Shown piece after piece: positions 12,106 through 24,300 of a stretch of DNA of 64,000 nucleotides. Source of the stretch: Mariannaea sp. PMI_226 (taxonomy: Eukaryota; Ascomycota; Sordariomycetes; Hypocreales; Nectriaceae); the NCBI GenBank assembly GCA_024336345.1, contig JANFOG010000001.1:1116001-1180000 (forward strand). Reading direction: 5' to 3'. The notes under the pieces are model-generated. The model did not search any database. It was not told where the DNA came from and saw only the letters and a list, made by a program, of their open reading frames with translations. A program made the position numbers and the translations under genes. The first letter of the stretch is position 1, and every line of letters starts with the position of its first letter.

Positions 12106-13686
12106 GCCAAGCACGGTTCCCGGAACTCCAATGGTAGAGGGCATTGAAACGAAAACAAAGACCCGCCGCTGGCTCACAACTCACCAACAAAAACACTCAA
12201 CCATGTCCTAAGACAATAGACTTAGCTGGCCACTGTCATGAGGTCGGCAACGACATATTTTTGGACAGCAAATCATGGCATCGGTTTGACAGACACATCA
12301 TTCCCTGATGACTCTTAACCGCGCCCTTTTTTTTCTATACAAACCCATGTATTACCTGCTACTACCATCCTATTTTACATCCATTCTCCCTTTGTCTGAA
12401 ATTACACTCATACCCAGTAGCAGGGGTACTTCGTCCTCTAAAAGCTGGTCTTTTTTTGTCCTCATTTTCTTCTTTACTGCTTTGCACCTTCTATTACCCG
12501 TCATCCCATTTTATCACTCGACGAGCTTACGAACCCCTTACTCTATACGGCATTCAAAGACTTAGTGATGGGGCAACGTATCGCATCTGGGAGGATAATG
12601 TTGATGGCTTTTGCGATATTGATCGTACAGTCGATAACGACTTGCTTCCCCCTTTTTTTCTCCTGTTTTTCTTCAGTTTTTTTTTCTTTGCACCTTTGTG
12701 TTTTCGTCTTCACAATTAATGCCCGCGATGGCTACCCACGCCCCCATTGGAAAGAATCGCAACATGTACGAATTTGGTTTAACATGTCCCTCATCAGTCC
12801 CAGTCTCATGTATATGGGGAATGCAGGGAAAAGGGGGGGAAAGGGGGAAGGGAGGGGGGGGCAAAAGTTTGTTGGAAGGCGTGAAAGCGGATGGCAGGAA
12901 GAGAGGAGTGATTGGTGCCCGGATGTTTTATATATGATGATCTTATCGGTTTGAGTGATGGATAGGTATTTTGCGATTGGTGCTCTAGGGGAGGTCCCAG
13001 GAGAGGAGAAGATCGGTTGGATTGCCTCGTGGCATATTACTATGGTTGAGACGCTGATGAGCTAGTTGTGAGAAACATGGAGACACACGAGAGAGGAGGC
13101 CGACGAAGGGTGTGTAGCTGCGGATAGTGAGCAGGTTAGCAGTAGACGAATAAAGAGAAAAGAGATTTGAACATAAAAGCTGATATAAAAATACGAAGAA
13201 AGTGAGCGCAAAGAAAGCGAGTGCCAAGCCCCAAGTCCAAATCCATCCCAATAACTGACAAAGTGTATCACAGGATGCACGCATGGGGAGACGTCAAAGA
13301 GTACTGAAGACTTATATGCATTCAGCTATTTCATTTGCCCAACTTCCCGAGGGAACCTTGGACAGAGGAGACCAAAAGGAGGCTTCCGTTATATATATGA
13401 AACCCAACTCCCACCTGCCAATCCAGTTTTGTTGAAGGATTTCTTTCATCCCTGATATAACCACACGAAAAACAAAAAATAAATACCAAACTGTGTCATT
13501 GCGCCGTGATGAAATGCATGCTTGTTGAACATATCGCCGTTTGCCTCATCCATGTTAAATGTCGCTTTGTTTTTTTGCCGACTCGGAGGCTGGCCCCTTT
13601 GATGAAAATGGGCTGGCTCTCAAAAGTGACAATTCCTCCTATCCTCTCTCAAGCCCTGTTGGGGGACTATGCTGGCAGTTGGGAAC
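12106..13686. other. Convergent spacer between SPT7 and SHMT
   Basis: About 1.6 kb between two convergent 3' ends. Pyrimidine-rich stretches (12320-12500, 12645-12700) and a G-rich patch (12826-12870) are present. Several short frames overlap on both strands, none with coding character. Confidence 0.5.
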
Positions 13687-15330
13687 TTAGATGCCAGCAT
13701 CCAGGCGCCAGCCCTCAACGGGGAGGGGGAAGGCGTTGCACCAGCCAGCAATCTCCTTGCGGAGCTCGTTGATTCGGTCAACCTCACCGCTAGCAACCTT
13801 AGCCTTGAAGTCCTTGAGCTTGTTGGCCTCCTTGGGGAGAGCACCCTGGACGTCCTTGCAGATCTTGACGGCCTCATCAATGTACTTGGCGACACGCTCG
13901 AACTCCTTCTCGCCGAAGCCACGAGAAGTCATAGCGGGAGTACCAATGCGGATACCGCAAGGGGTCAGAGCGCTCTTGTCGCCGGGGATAGAGTTCTTGT
14001 TGCAGGCAATGTTGATAGCCTCGAGAACAGCCTCAACACGGGCACCGTCAAGGCTGAACTGACGGAGGTCGACGAGGACCATGTGGCTGTCAGTGCCGTC
14101 AGAGACGAGCTTGTGGCCAAGAGTCTTGAAGGTGTTCTCGAGAGTCTTAGCGTTGGAGACAACCTTCTCCTGGTAGGCCTTGAACTCGGGGCTAGCGGCC
14201 TGCTTGAGGGCAACAGCCAGAGCAGTGATGGTGTGGTTGTGGGGGCCACCCTGGTGGCCAGGGAAGACGGAGAAGTTGATGGGGCCCTCAAGGTCGTAGA
14301 GAGTCTCAGCACCAGTCTTGGGGTTGACGGAGCGGACACCCTTGCGGAAGAAGATCATGGCACCACGGGGGCCACGGAGAGACTTGTGAGTAGTGGTGGT
14401 GACAATGTCGGCGTACTTGAAGGGAGTGGGGATGACCTCAGCGGCAATGAGACCAGAGATGTGAGCCATATCAACAACGAGGTAAGCACCGACAGAGTCA
14501 GCGATCTTGCGCATGCGCTCGTAGTCAATGAGACGGCAGTAGGCAGAGGTACCAGCAACAAGGACCTTAGGGCGGTAAAGCTGAGCGTTCTTCTCGAGGG
14601 TGTCATAGTCAATGATGCCGGTCTCGAGGTCAACGCGGTAAGGCATGGTCTCGAAGTAGGTGGAGACAGCAGAGATCCTATCCAAGTGGTTAGTTCACTG
14701 GTTGCTCGCGACAATTGTCTAAACTGAAAGAAAAGGATGTGTGACTCACTTTCGCTGAGGAGTCTGGTAACCGTGGCTCAGATGGCCACCGTGGGGGAGG
14801 TCAAGACCCATGAGACGGCCGTGAGGGGGCATGATGGCCTGGTAGACCTGGAGATTGGCAGGGCTGCCGGAAAGGCACTGGACGTTGACACCCCACTTCT
14901 CGGAGTCGAGGTGGAAGGCCTCGAGGGCACGCTTCTGGCAGAGCAACTCGATCTGGTCAATGTGCTGGTTGCCACCGTAGTAACGAGCACCGGGGTAGCC
15001 CTCAGAGTACTTGTTGGACATGGGGGAGCCAAGAGCATCGAAGACGGCGCGGGAGGTGATGTTCTCGGAGGCAATGAGGACAATGGACTCGCGCTGGCGC
15101 TGAATCTCATCCTTCATGATGGAGGCGACCTCAGGGTCAGAGTCAAGGAGAGACTTCTCCAGCATCTAGACAAAGCAAGTCAGCAAACCTGGAATTTTTT
15201 GGGTATGGACCTCAATTGAGTCATGGAGGGGGAGACGACGAGCTTCGTTGGAGATCAATGGCGGGGTTGTGGGCGTACGTACCTCCTTGTGGGTTGCGGA
15301 GAGCGCATACTCGGCATTGATGGGAGCCAT
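13687..15330 (-). CDS. SHM2: Serine hydroxymethyltransferase, cytosolic type
   Basis: Three exons: 15283-15330, 14750-15165, 13687-14677; introns of 117 and 72 nt; 484 residues. The enzyme is PLP-dependent and interconverts serine plus tetrahydrofolate with glycine plus 5,10-methylene-THF, feeding one-carbon metabolism. Visible hallmarks are the N-terminal [12 protein letters not shown], the substrate-loop region [40 protein letters not shown], and the PLP-lysine motif [18 protein letters not shown]. No mitochondrial presequence is present (start [11 protein letters not shown]), pointing to the cytosolic isoform. Codon use is strongly C-ending, as expected of a highly expressed gene, and this creates a long antisense frame. 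The promoter has three GCGGGG words and a CCAAT box; intron 1 holds a TGACTCA word. Confidence 0.98.
15217..15223 (-). promoter_or_regulatory. TGACTCA word in SHMT intron 1 (Gcn4/CPC1-type)
   Basis: A perfect TGACTCA on the gene strand, inside the first intron and about 110 bp downstream of the start codon. This is the core recognition word of Gcn4/CPC1/CpcA, the general amino-acid-control activator. SHMT is a Gcn4 target in yeast; function of this intronic copy is inference. Confidence 0.35.
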
Positions 15331-16571
15331 TGTGACTGAGCAACTGGATGAAGCTGGGGAAAGCTGCGGTAGAGAATTGACGATGAGGGTGGATGAGGGA
15401 GAGAGAGAAAAAAAAAAGATAAGGCGAGTGAGGGAAACGGGGAGGTTTTAGTAGAGTGTCCGAAAGCAGCACAGGAAAATTTCCTTCCGTTGACGCACCA
15501 GAGCAAAAACTCAGTTTGGAGGAGCGAGGGGGCGGCGGGGTCACCAGCTCGTGCGGGGTCTTTGATTGGGCAGCGGGGCTCCGATAGTGGAAGGGAATTT
15601 TTCTATTCCCTTCTGATAGTGACAGCAAGCAGAAGCATCAGTCAGTGAGTGAGTACTATGTAACTAACTACCTTGACTAATTCAGCTCCCAATGCGATGA
15701 CGGCTGTGGCTTCAGGGTAGGTAACTGGCTCAGCCTCCTGGGCTAAGGTATTTGTCACTCTGGTCCTGCAGCATTCATCCACCCATCCACTCCAGAACCA
15801 TCGATCCAAGCCATGCTTACGGAGAGAGTTAGAATCCCCCTTCGGTGTTCCAACGCAATGTTTCAAAACATGCCGAATTATCCCAACATGCCGAACAGGC
15901 TCATCTCCTCATGAGAATCTCGGGTTTCTTGTTGACCAACATCAACGCCAACTTTGCGCCGGAGAGACCCAAGTACGGCAAAGAATCACGTTTCGCGTTC
16001 CGAGTTAAATTCGTTCACCTGAAGGTCATCCAGCTTGCCCCAGCTTCCCCAGGTCCCCCAGGTCCTATGTCGGCCATTACGGACCATGAGCAAAGGTGAA
16101 CGGCGCCGGTGAGTGATCGCCGCACGGCTGGCTGCTCCGTTTATGGTAAAACCCGGTGCATGTCGATGTGCTTGCCGTCGAGGCAGCAGAATGTATTGTA
16201 ATCCCGAAGGCTCAACAACCGACATCACTGCATGCATGCCGGACTATCGGAAGTGTTGAGGATTTGCATACGGAGCTCCAAGTACTCAGCGTTGGCGCAC
16301 GAAGCCCATATCATGGTGAATGGCTTCCTGGTCGGCGATCAGTGGTTCAGTACCCACACCTCCATCATGCTGCCATGCCGAATTGGCAATCCCGCCTCTC
16401 GCCGCCTTTGTCCGCACGTCCCAGTCCAATATGTAAACGTCCTCCAACCGCGTGAAGGAGGAGAAAGCGAAAAGCACAGGTATACTTACCCGGCAGTAAA
16501 GGCTTCATGAACATAATTTCTGCCCAAGTACAGCATCCGGATGGGGATTAGTCTCTCATCTTTTGTACTTT
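15331..16571. other. Spacer between SHMT and tRNA-Met
   Basis: The first 300 bp hold the SHMT promoter words. The remainder to the tRNA contains only short, overlapping open frames and no supported gene. Confidence 0.5.
15535..15578 (-). promoter_or_regulatory. Triple GCGGGG cluster plus CCAAT box in SHMT promoter
   Basis: GCGGGG occurs at 15535-15540, 15553-15558 and 15573-15578, matching SYGGRG of the carbon-catabolite repressor CreA/CRE1. A CCAAT pentamer (gene strand) lies at 15565-15569. The cluster is 205-250 bp upstream of the SHMT start codon. Word matches alone are weak evidence. Confidence 0.35.
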
Positions 16572-16676
16572 GTCGGTGTGGCTCAGTTGGTTAGAGCGTT
16601 GGTCTCATATTAGACTATGACCTGACCATAGGTCAGGGACATCCAAAGGTCGAGAGTTCGAGCCTCTCCACCGACA
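16572..16676 (+). tRNA. tRNA-Met (CAT), elongator type, with intron
   Basis: Acceptor arm GTCGGTG (16572-16578) pairs perfectly with CACCGAC (16669-16675). The D-arm is GCTC/GAGC, anticodon CAT is at 16606-16608, and the T-arm GAGAG-TTCGAGC-CTCTC includes the B box. A 31-nt intron (16610-16640) lies one base 3' of the anticodon, the canonical position. The spliced anticodon loop reads CTCATAA, as in elongator tRNA-Met. The discriminator base is A; CCA is not encoded. Confidence 0.95.
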
Positions 16677-17025
16677 GATCTTTTGTTTTTTTCCCTCTTC
16701 TCTCCTTCCCTTCGTTCACTGTCCCCCTTACTTAATTTTTTTGTCCCTCACTGGCTATGTATGTATATATATCACATTATATGATCATATTGCTTCCATT
16801 GAGACTTCTATGTTCAAATGATGTACAATAGTGGTGGTTAAATAAAATAAACATACACTACTAGCTCAATCAACTACAGATTACTTTCTTCACAATATCT
16901 AGGTACCTCATGGAACAGGTGACTACTGTCTAATCCATGTCCTTTCTTTACCATGAAAGTAAATGATAGAATGACAACTACCCTAGATACATCGCATGAT
17001 CCCTTGTTCTGTCGTGCTCCATTCA

Positions 17026-17042
17026 ATATATATATATATATA
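17026..17042. repeat. (AT)n microsatellite
   Basis: An uninterrupted AT dinucleotide run in the gene-poor region just downstream of tRNA-Met. Confidence 0.9.
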
Positions 17043-19061
17043 CACATCTCCTGGTCTTTCCTTCCACCGTTTCTCAAATCCTTCCCATACTCGTCGACTT
17101 CGCAAAAGGTGATGGTTCTGGCGCATCTGCAAGAGTACATTCAACTCGACCTGCGACGATCAAACGTCGTCGATGGCCTGTGCTAAGTAGAGTCATTACA
17201 CCAAATACCAGTCTCCAAACAGTCTCTCAAACGGCTCCAGCGACACCATGTCTCTGGTAAACAGGGAGCAGGTATGATGGCGCGGTGGGGGCGTGTCTAT
17301 TCTTTTGTTGTTGTTCTTGCTTCATTATGGTATGTCTCAGGATTCATCAGGTAACGGTAACTTAGACTCTGGTCAGCACGTACCACCTTACACCTGGGCA
17401 GGCACCGTAGCCAATACGTAATTACGTTCGTCCATGATATGTATATTCGTATCAGGTACAATTGGCTACAGACATCGTGGTTTCAGAAGGAGAAGAACCG
17501 GCAAGGAGTGGCTGTCGGCCAAGTGAAACACAGCTTCGGTGGGTCTCTGTGCAAGGGTGTCTTCAATTACGCCCGTGGCCACAAACAATATAAATATACC
17601 CGCTTTGACTCTGGCCTCCGTAGGTTCGGCAATGATAATGTCGCTGGGAACGTAGATTGTGTTAGATGGTGTGTTCGACTACCAAACAATGAAATGAGCT
17701 CCAGCGTGGGAACGTAGATGATATGGTTACCACTCTACTAGCAAATTTGCACATCGACTAGAACTCGTACACGAAAGAATTAACAATCTACAAAAAAAAA
17801 TGCCGGGTAAGGCCAGATGTCGTAGGGTGGTGATAAGTGCACAATATTTGGGTTGCTTCCACATACCGCCATGTAGCGGTTGGAGTTGGCAGCAGCCGTG
17901 GTAGCTTTGATTCAAGTCGGAGGTGATGAGAACCGCTTTCTGCAACAATTCAATTCAGCTGAGCGATGTGATTGATGTGAGTCTCGACTGGTTTCGTGAC
18001 TCGAGAGTGAAGATACAGCTTCGATGCGCTGTTAAAAACAAGTTTTGTTCCAGATTCGTCAAGGTGGAATCTTTCAAGACACGTTCAATATTGGGCAATC
18101 CCTGATTCCGATGGGTCTGATGTTTGCAACGAGAACAAGCGATAGACTTTCAATATCCAAGCAAATCAAAAGCCAACTAGGGATGGCGGCTTTGCCATCA
18201 TTTCGTGATTTCGTCAGCTTCTCGTTCCTGACTGGACATAGGGTAGCAGATTGGTCCAGGTGGCCAATTAGCACATCAAAACCACCAAGTTGAACAGCCA
18301 ACAAAACGGCTGAATTATAGTATGTACTACAATTCGCGTCAATAATCGATTACCGACCTTGTATGCGATCATCGGAGATGCTGCTAGGGGAGGCAAGGAA
18401 GTCGGGTCTGAATTTTGGTTGTTTTGTTGTGGCTATGCGAGAATTCCCGAGGGTATCTTGTCGTGCAACACATATCAGACATAGACAACGTAAATAATCC
18501 GACATGCATGGGTAGATAATCAATCTGATCACTCTTCGTGGGAGGGATCTCATCTCATCTCATCCAGAGAGGTTGGGTGCTTGGACAAGATGGATATGGA
18601 TGCTATCCAAATCGTTCCCGAAGAGATAAACCACACGATGGGGATGCCTTGTGCAGTGCCATTGTGTATTTGCGGTTGCTTGGAGGCAGAGGTTGTGCGA
18701 GGACCCCTCAAAAGTATCAAGCATTTTGATACCAGCTAATACGTGCGACTCGAGCCAAGAGCCAAGCTTCTGGGCTGGTGCCGACATCTCATCTGGTGGT
18801 TGACGGTACGCATGGGCTGGACGGAGCGCCAAGGAGTCTGCACCAAAATTGGAAATACGAAAAGAGTAACCGTAGGTAATTAATCAATCACCGTGGTTTG
18901 TTTTGTCAAAGCTTACCCGTGATCTACCACCTGTTGGGGCGGCACTGCATGGGAGCTGGCGCGATCTATTTTGCTGAGTGGATATTACTGAATGTCCTAC
19001 AGCGAGACCTGGTCAAGTCTGGTTGGGCCTAACTATGAACAGTAAGAAACATGAAGGTATT

Positions 19062-19072
19062 GTACTCCGTAC
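19062..19072. repeat. GTACTCCGTAC word
   Basis: An 11-bp near-palindrome containing TACTCCGTA, one of six exact copies of that 9-mer (either strand) in the window. All copies are intergenic. Confidence 0.7.
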
Positions 19073-19231
19073 CTACTGCAGTGCTGGCAAGCCGCTTTGT
19101 GGCGGGTCCAGAATTTCAGAAGACATGGCATGTCAATCACTGGCATTCAAGGTAATGATTGACACGGTAGACGCCAGCCCCGGGCTATGCCATCCGCTTC
19201 AACGATTGTGCACAGCTAAAGTACCTTAGGG

Positions 19232-19281
19232 AGGTAGGCAGGTAGGTAGGTAGGTAATGAGTAAGTAAGTAAGTAAGCAAG
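19232..19281. repeat. (GGTA)n/(GTAA)n compound microsatellite
   Basis: Four tandem GGTA-type units followed by four GTAA-type units. It resembles the dispersed TAGGTAGG words found in most spacers of this window. Confidence 0.9.
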
Positions 19282-20637
19282 ATACAGATCGCAATATACA
19301 ATCATGCGCATTGCCTAGCTGGGCAGGGGCAAGGCGCCAAGCGGTACCTTGGTCGGCCCGTGTATCGTGAGAACCTTCGAAGTCAATGGAAGCAGGGTTG
19401 GGAGCAAGTCCTTCAACCAACACATGTGGCGTGCACCGCCCGCCTGAAAGCCACGGCGGTCGGAATGGATTGGACGCTGGCCGCTTTGGCGTCGCGCGAT
19501 CGTGTGGGTGGTGTGGGTTTCTTGAGAGACAGAAACATGGTGAGGTGAGACAGGATGAGATGACAAAAGTGACATGGATGACAAGGATGCGATCGATCAT
19601 TGGGGGATGAGCCCCCTGGGGAAAGGCACCTGCTTACAATTTCCGACAGAAATTTTCTCGACCTCCTCATAGGTAGGTAAGGTAAGCAGCCAAGTGATTA
19701 GTTACATATCTACTCCGTTCTCCCTCCCTAATCTGCAGTGGTTACTGCCATCGATGAGATTCAAAACGGGCTCTGCCGCTGAGGTAGTGAGGAGGAGTTG
19801 GTTGTCCGGGGGAGCAGACGAGCATCTGGCAATCCCAGACCGAAAGACTTGAGGAGAAGAAAAAAAAAAAAAAAGGAATGAGACCTGGGTGGGAATCTGG
19901 CGCCCGCTGTACGAAGGGAAGACTCGGCGAATACGGAGTGCATAGGCTCTTGAGCCTCTTTAGCCCCAGGCAGAAGGTTTCTAGGCGAGAGAGAAAGAAA
20001 AAGCAAATATCAATTACTCTGTACAGCTGTTGCGTGAGTGACAACAGACGGTCCTGAACGTGCACCCCGAGTTTATGGAGACGTTTTAGGTGCCCACCCA
20101 GCCAGATCAAGTCAGATCCCTCTGTCCTGTTCTTGGGTGCAGCGGCAGCGGCAGCGTCAAACCCGCTGGCCCAGGGGGTAGAGGGGGTTACCCTAGTTGG
20201 GACACCACTAGTCATCAGGTGGTATCCATGGTTCGGTGCGGGCCAGTTTTCACGGCAAATTTATCTGGGTGCACTGACTATTACTGCTTCGGAATACAAT
20301 ACGATCCGCTTGATCATACAGAGTAGTCAGGCCCAGTTTGGTGGAAGTGTCTGCGGTGGATAGTTTATTACATGTAGATAGAGGTTGCGTGACGAGCGCT
20401 TTCGTTTGAAGTCTTAATTTGACGCTTGTACCATAGACTGTGAGAAATTGAGTGCGCCTACAACGGACGTCTGAGTGAATGCACGAAGAAAGTCTTGACT
20501 GACCCCCAACGATGACTACCTACTGTACGAAAGGTGACATGGGGTGACCGTGGGTACATGAGAACGTAACTGGAACGAACATTTGGTTGACACGGATAGT
20601 CAACAGGGCTACCCACGGAAAGCATGTACGTACGGAA

Positions 20638-20646
20638 TACTCCGTA
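20638..20646. repeat. TACTCCGTA word
   Basis: Intergenic copy of the recurrent 9-mer, embedded among several GTAC tetramers. Confidence 0.7.
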
Positions 20647-21194
20647 CCAAGGCAAGGTGCCATGGCTAGGTACCGAAGGTAAAAAGCGTTACCAGACGCA
20701 AGATACTGGTGTGCCATCGCCATAAAAGTTTGGGAGGCATGGGCGCCACCAATAGTAGGTTAGGTACAAAGTGTCGTGAGGCGTGATCCACGTGCGTCGT
20801 ACATACCTTACCTTATGTAAGAGTCAGGCTTGGAGAGCGATGGAACTCTTTCTGTCCCTCGGCGCTTTCAATCCCAACTGCGGTCGGAAGTTTAACAGGA
20901 CCTACATCCGCTCTCAAACCTGAGGCAGGCTTTCCAAGCTTTCCAGTCTGGGGCAGAAGTGGAGAGGGAATGGGACATCCGGGGAGGGGGAGGAGAAGGA
21001 GGAAGAGGAGGGGGAGGAAGGGGGAGGGCACACAAGCCAAGATATCACGGGTGGGAACATGGATGCGAGAGCGAAAAATGCGCGACGAGAGTGTGAGTGC
21101 GACAACGTGGAGGTTGGGAGACATGAGCACGCTTACCCTGTCCTGAAGCAAGAACGAGGTGGGCGGCAATATTCAGAGCAAGATGGGAGCCACC

Positions 21195-21203
21195 TACGGA
21201 GTA
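21195..21203. repeat. TACGGAGTA word
   Basis: Reverse-complement copy of the recurrent 9-mer, intergenic. Confidence 0.7.
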
Positions 21204-21367
21204 CTTGCGTACCCAAAAAAGCGCAACGCCAGAAAGGGCAACGAAGAACAAGGAAAAAAAAAAGGTGTGACAACTGCCAGCGAAGAGGGAGCGAAGAGTA
21301 GATAAAATGCAGACATGATACATGATGCAACTGCTGTGGACAGGAAGAGCAACTGGGGGTGAGTGCG

Positions 21368-21390
21368 TTGCAGGTGCAGGTGCAGGTGCA
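21368..21390. repeat. (GCAGGT)n short tandem repeat
   Basis: Tandem GCAGGT hexamers in the gene-poor block, bordered by further GTGC-rich sequence up to about 21490. Confidence 0.75.
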
Positions 21391-24300
21391 AAATGCAGTG
21401 TGCGTGCAGCGTGCGTATGCAACCAAGGCACATCAAGGACAAGTGCGCGGTGCGGTGCGGTGCAAATGCAATGGAGGTGCAGATGCAGGTCTGATTCTGA
21501 GTCTCGCCCTGTCCTGGGGGGTGTGAATGACGGGTTGAGACTGCGAGACAACTCGTTCACCGTATCGTGGCGTGTGGATGGGGAGCGTGGGTGTGGTACA
21601 GGAGCCTCCTTATGCGCAGTTTGTCAGTTGAGTGACGCTACACTGCTGCAACACGCTGTTGGCGGTTGTGCGTCCGACTGTGGACGCAACGCATCAATGG
21701 GAGGCCGGATGGACCTTGTGAGGCACAGTGCCGGAGGTCGGTACGTTTCCGTGGTCACAGCAAAATAAGCACACACTACAGATTGTCTTTCGTCCATCGG
21801 GTTGTTACCTTGGATGAAATCCTTGTAGGGGTGGCCACCTTCTCTCCCTTACCCTGCCAACCCACCTTACCCGTAGGTAGGTACCAATCAATGTGCCATG
21901 ACGACACACTCATTACATACCTTGAGTAGGTACCTAGGTAGATGGAAGATGCAACCGCCGAAGCCAAATTTGAAAATATATATAATAGAGTAGAAGTTCT
22001 CGGAATCTGGCGCTTGCTTTGCGTGGCTTCAACGTCGGTCAATGCAAGGTACCTGCTGAAAGACAATGCTCTATCCTGGCTCTGTGGGCTGTGATCGCCA
22101 GCAATCACACAATACATAGGCAGATCGCCAAACAAGCGACTTACCAAGCCCAAACGACCAGCCGCAGGATCAAAACAGACAGCGAATCTGCCACCCCTGA
22201 CCCCCGTGTTATCTCTTCCAGCCGGGCCGTGATTTCTTACGGCGCTTTTTTGGGTTCTCCACCGATTCTTTCTCCACTCACTAGAACTCAAGGTACGTAC
22301 CCTCCGCCCTCCGCCCTCCGCTTCCCACCCGCTCAGCTCTTAAGACACCCTCGTCCGTTTGAGGAGAACATCCCTTGCTGAAGTACATGCACTAGTACAA
22401 AGGTAGGAAGGCACCTAGTTCCTTCCGGAGGCTTTCTTACTGCATCCACCCTTTTCATTTCTAAATTGACACTTCTTCCTTTCCCGGCCCTTCCCAGACT
22501 CGGCCCACCTTTCGAGTCAGCTTCCACCGACTCTCCATCCCCACCGTCCCATCTCCTCATCTCCTCATCCATCCACCCGTCCCTCTTTCTATGACCACCC
22601 CACCTCACATTTTGTGTCGTCGCCTTGTTACCTTGCTATCCCTGGTTTATTTTCCCTCATCCGTCACCTTACCCCTTGGACTGTTGGCCTTTGGCCACGC
22701 TCTGGCCTGTGCCACGCTTTGGAGTCTGTGATTATGTACTTCGTACCTACTGCTGGATGGACTGGAGTGGGCGCTCGCGTCGTGGGCACACCCTGAAGAC
22801 CCTAACCCAGTTCCTTCGACATCATCGTTCGTCAGTCAAGCTGCCCCCGTGTTTCCGGCGGGCTTGTTTTTTTTTTCTTTCTTATTTTCCCTTTCCTTTT
22901 CCTTTTCCTTGTCTTTCAAATCTACCACTCCTTTCACGCATGCTACCACTCCTTTCACTACGAAAATTGCTAGGGTATCTGCTGCATGGAACCATAGTTT
23001 ATCCCTTGCCCGGTGCTGTCCCGTATGACCTTCTCAGGCAAGAGAAGATTAATAGTTGCGCACTCAAGGTACGTACCGAGTATCTAGAACAGTTCCCCAA
23101 CCTTCTGTAAGGTAATTAGGTACCTTAGGTAATGTAAGTAAGTAGCTAATTAGGTACCTGTCGGACTAGGATCAGCAGCCACAACGCCCTCTGGATGAAG
23201 TACCTTGGCACACCTTCGCGTTGCCACTCCCTTAGGGAATTAGTGATGTGACACTTTCGGGCAGTCCAGCCAAGTCTATTTTCCGGACCCTCCCAATCAA
23301 TTCTGGCAATCTACCATCTCCCTGCGGCCCAATCCTCGTTGCCCGATCCCACTTTGGTATCGAACAGACGTTTGCCTCTTATCCTTTTTCTTTGGTCCCG
23401 TGACAGACTGCCATGACGCCCTACTGCACGTCGACAAGTCCCTTGTGCCGCGGCCCGCCGTCCGTGGTCCGTACTGCACATTTCTCAATCGTGTACCACG
23501 TCGAGCACACCAAAAAATTCAACTCGTCAATAGCTGAACATGAAAGATTTTCTGAACTGCAATCTTTTCCATTCTACTTGTGTGAAGCTCAGCCTCCTTT
23601 TGAGCTGCGTCTAGGGATAATTAGGATGATGAAATTTTTTACTATCTATCAAGCTCAACGCTTGCAACTTGAGACTTAAGCCCATGTCCCTGTGCAATCC
23701 GTGAGTCCCGTGCCTAAGACCAGGGGCTGTTTCGTCAATGCCCCGTGGCACCAAAGCTCCATCAACATTTAGCACGCTCCGTCGTATCGAAGGGACGTGC
23801 TTTGGGCGCCCCTACTGCTGCTCGGTACGTACCTTGTGTCTTGTTGCAAAGGACATAAAGACATCTCGAGATGGGTGACTGGGCGATTTAACTACCAATT
23901 GTCCATTCATTCTTGCGGGCTCCCACTGAGGGTATTGCACACTGGACAGGTTGGTGAGAGCAGGTTGCAAATGGTCAAAAACACGTGGGTGACTACCGGA
24001 AGGGCTTAGCGGGGACCCCGGAGAGCGGTGTATCAAGGTCATCCCTTACTCGATTATCTATCCGCAAACCAGCTCTGTCATTGCCAACAGTTTGGTGCTG
24101 AGGCTGCCAGCCAACGGGGCTGGAATGGCTCAATAATCTAGTCTGATCTATCAACACTGTTTCGATTCGGCTGGTCATCTCAGTGCACCGCAGAGCGCAC
24201 TGCTAGGCTCCCTTTTAAATCGACAACTGGCACGCCCCTAGGCGACAAGGGTGGAGCTGTTTGCGCGAAGGAGGTACGTACAGGAACTCCATACTCATCG

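Noticed and set aside
13669..14727. 352-codon plus-strand frame opposite SHMT
   Set aside because: It is the antisense of a strongly C-biased, highly expressed gene. The Leu/Val/Gly/Ser/Asp-rich translation without domains is the usual product of such codon bias.
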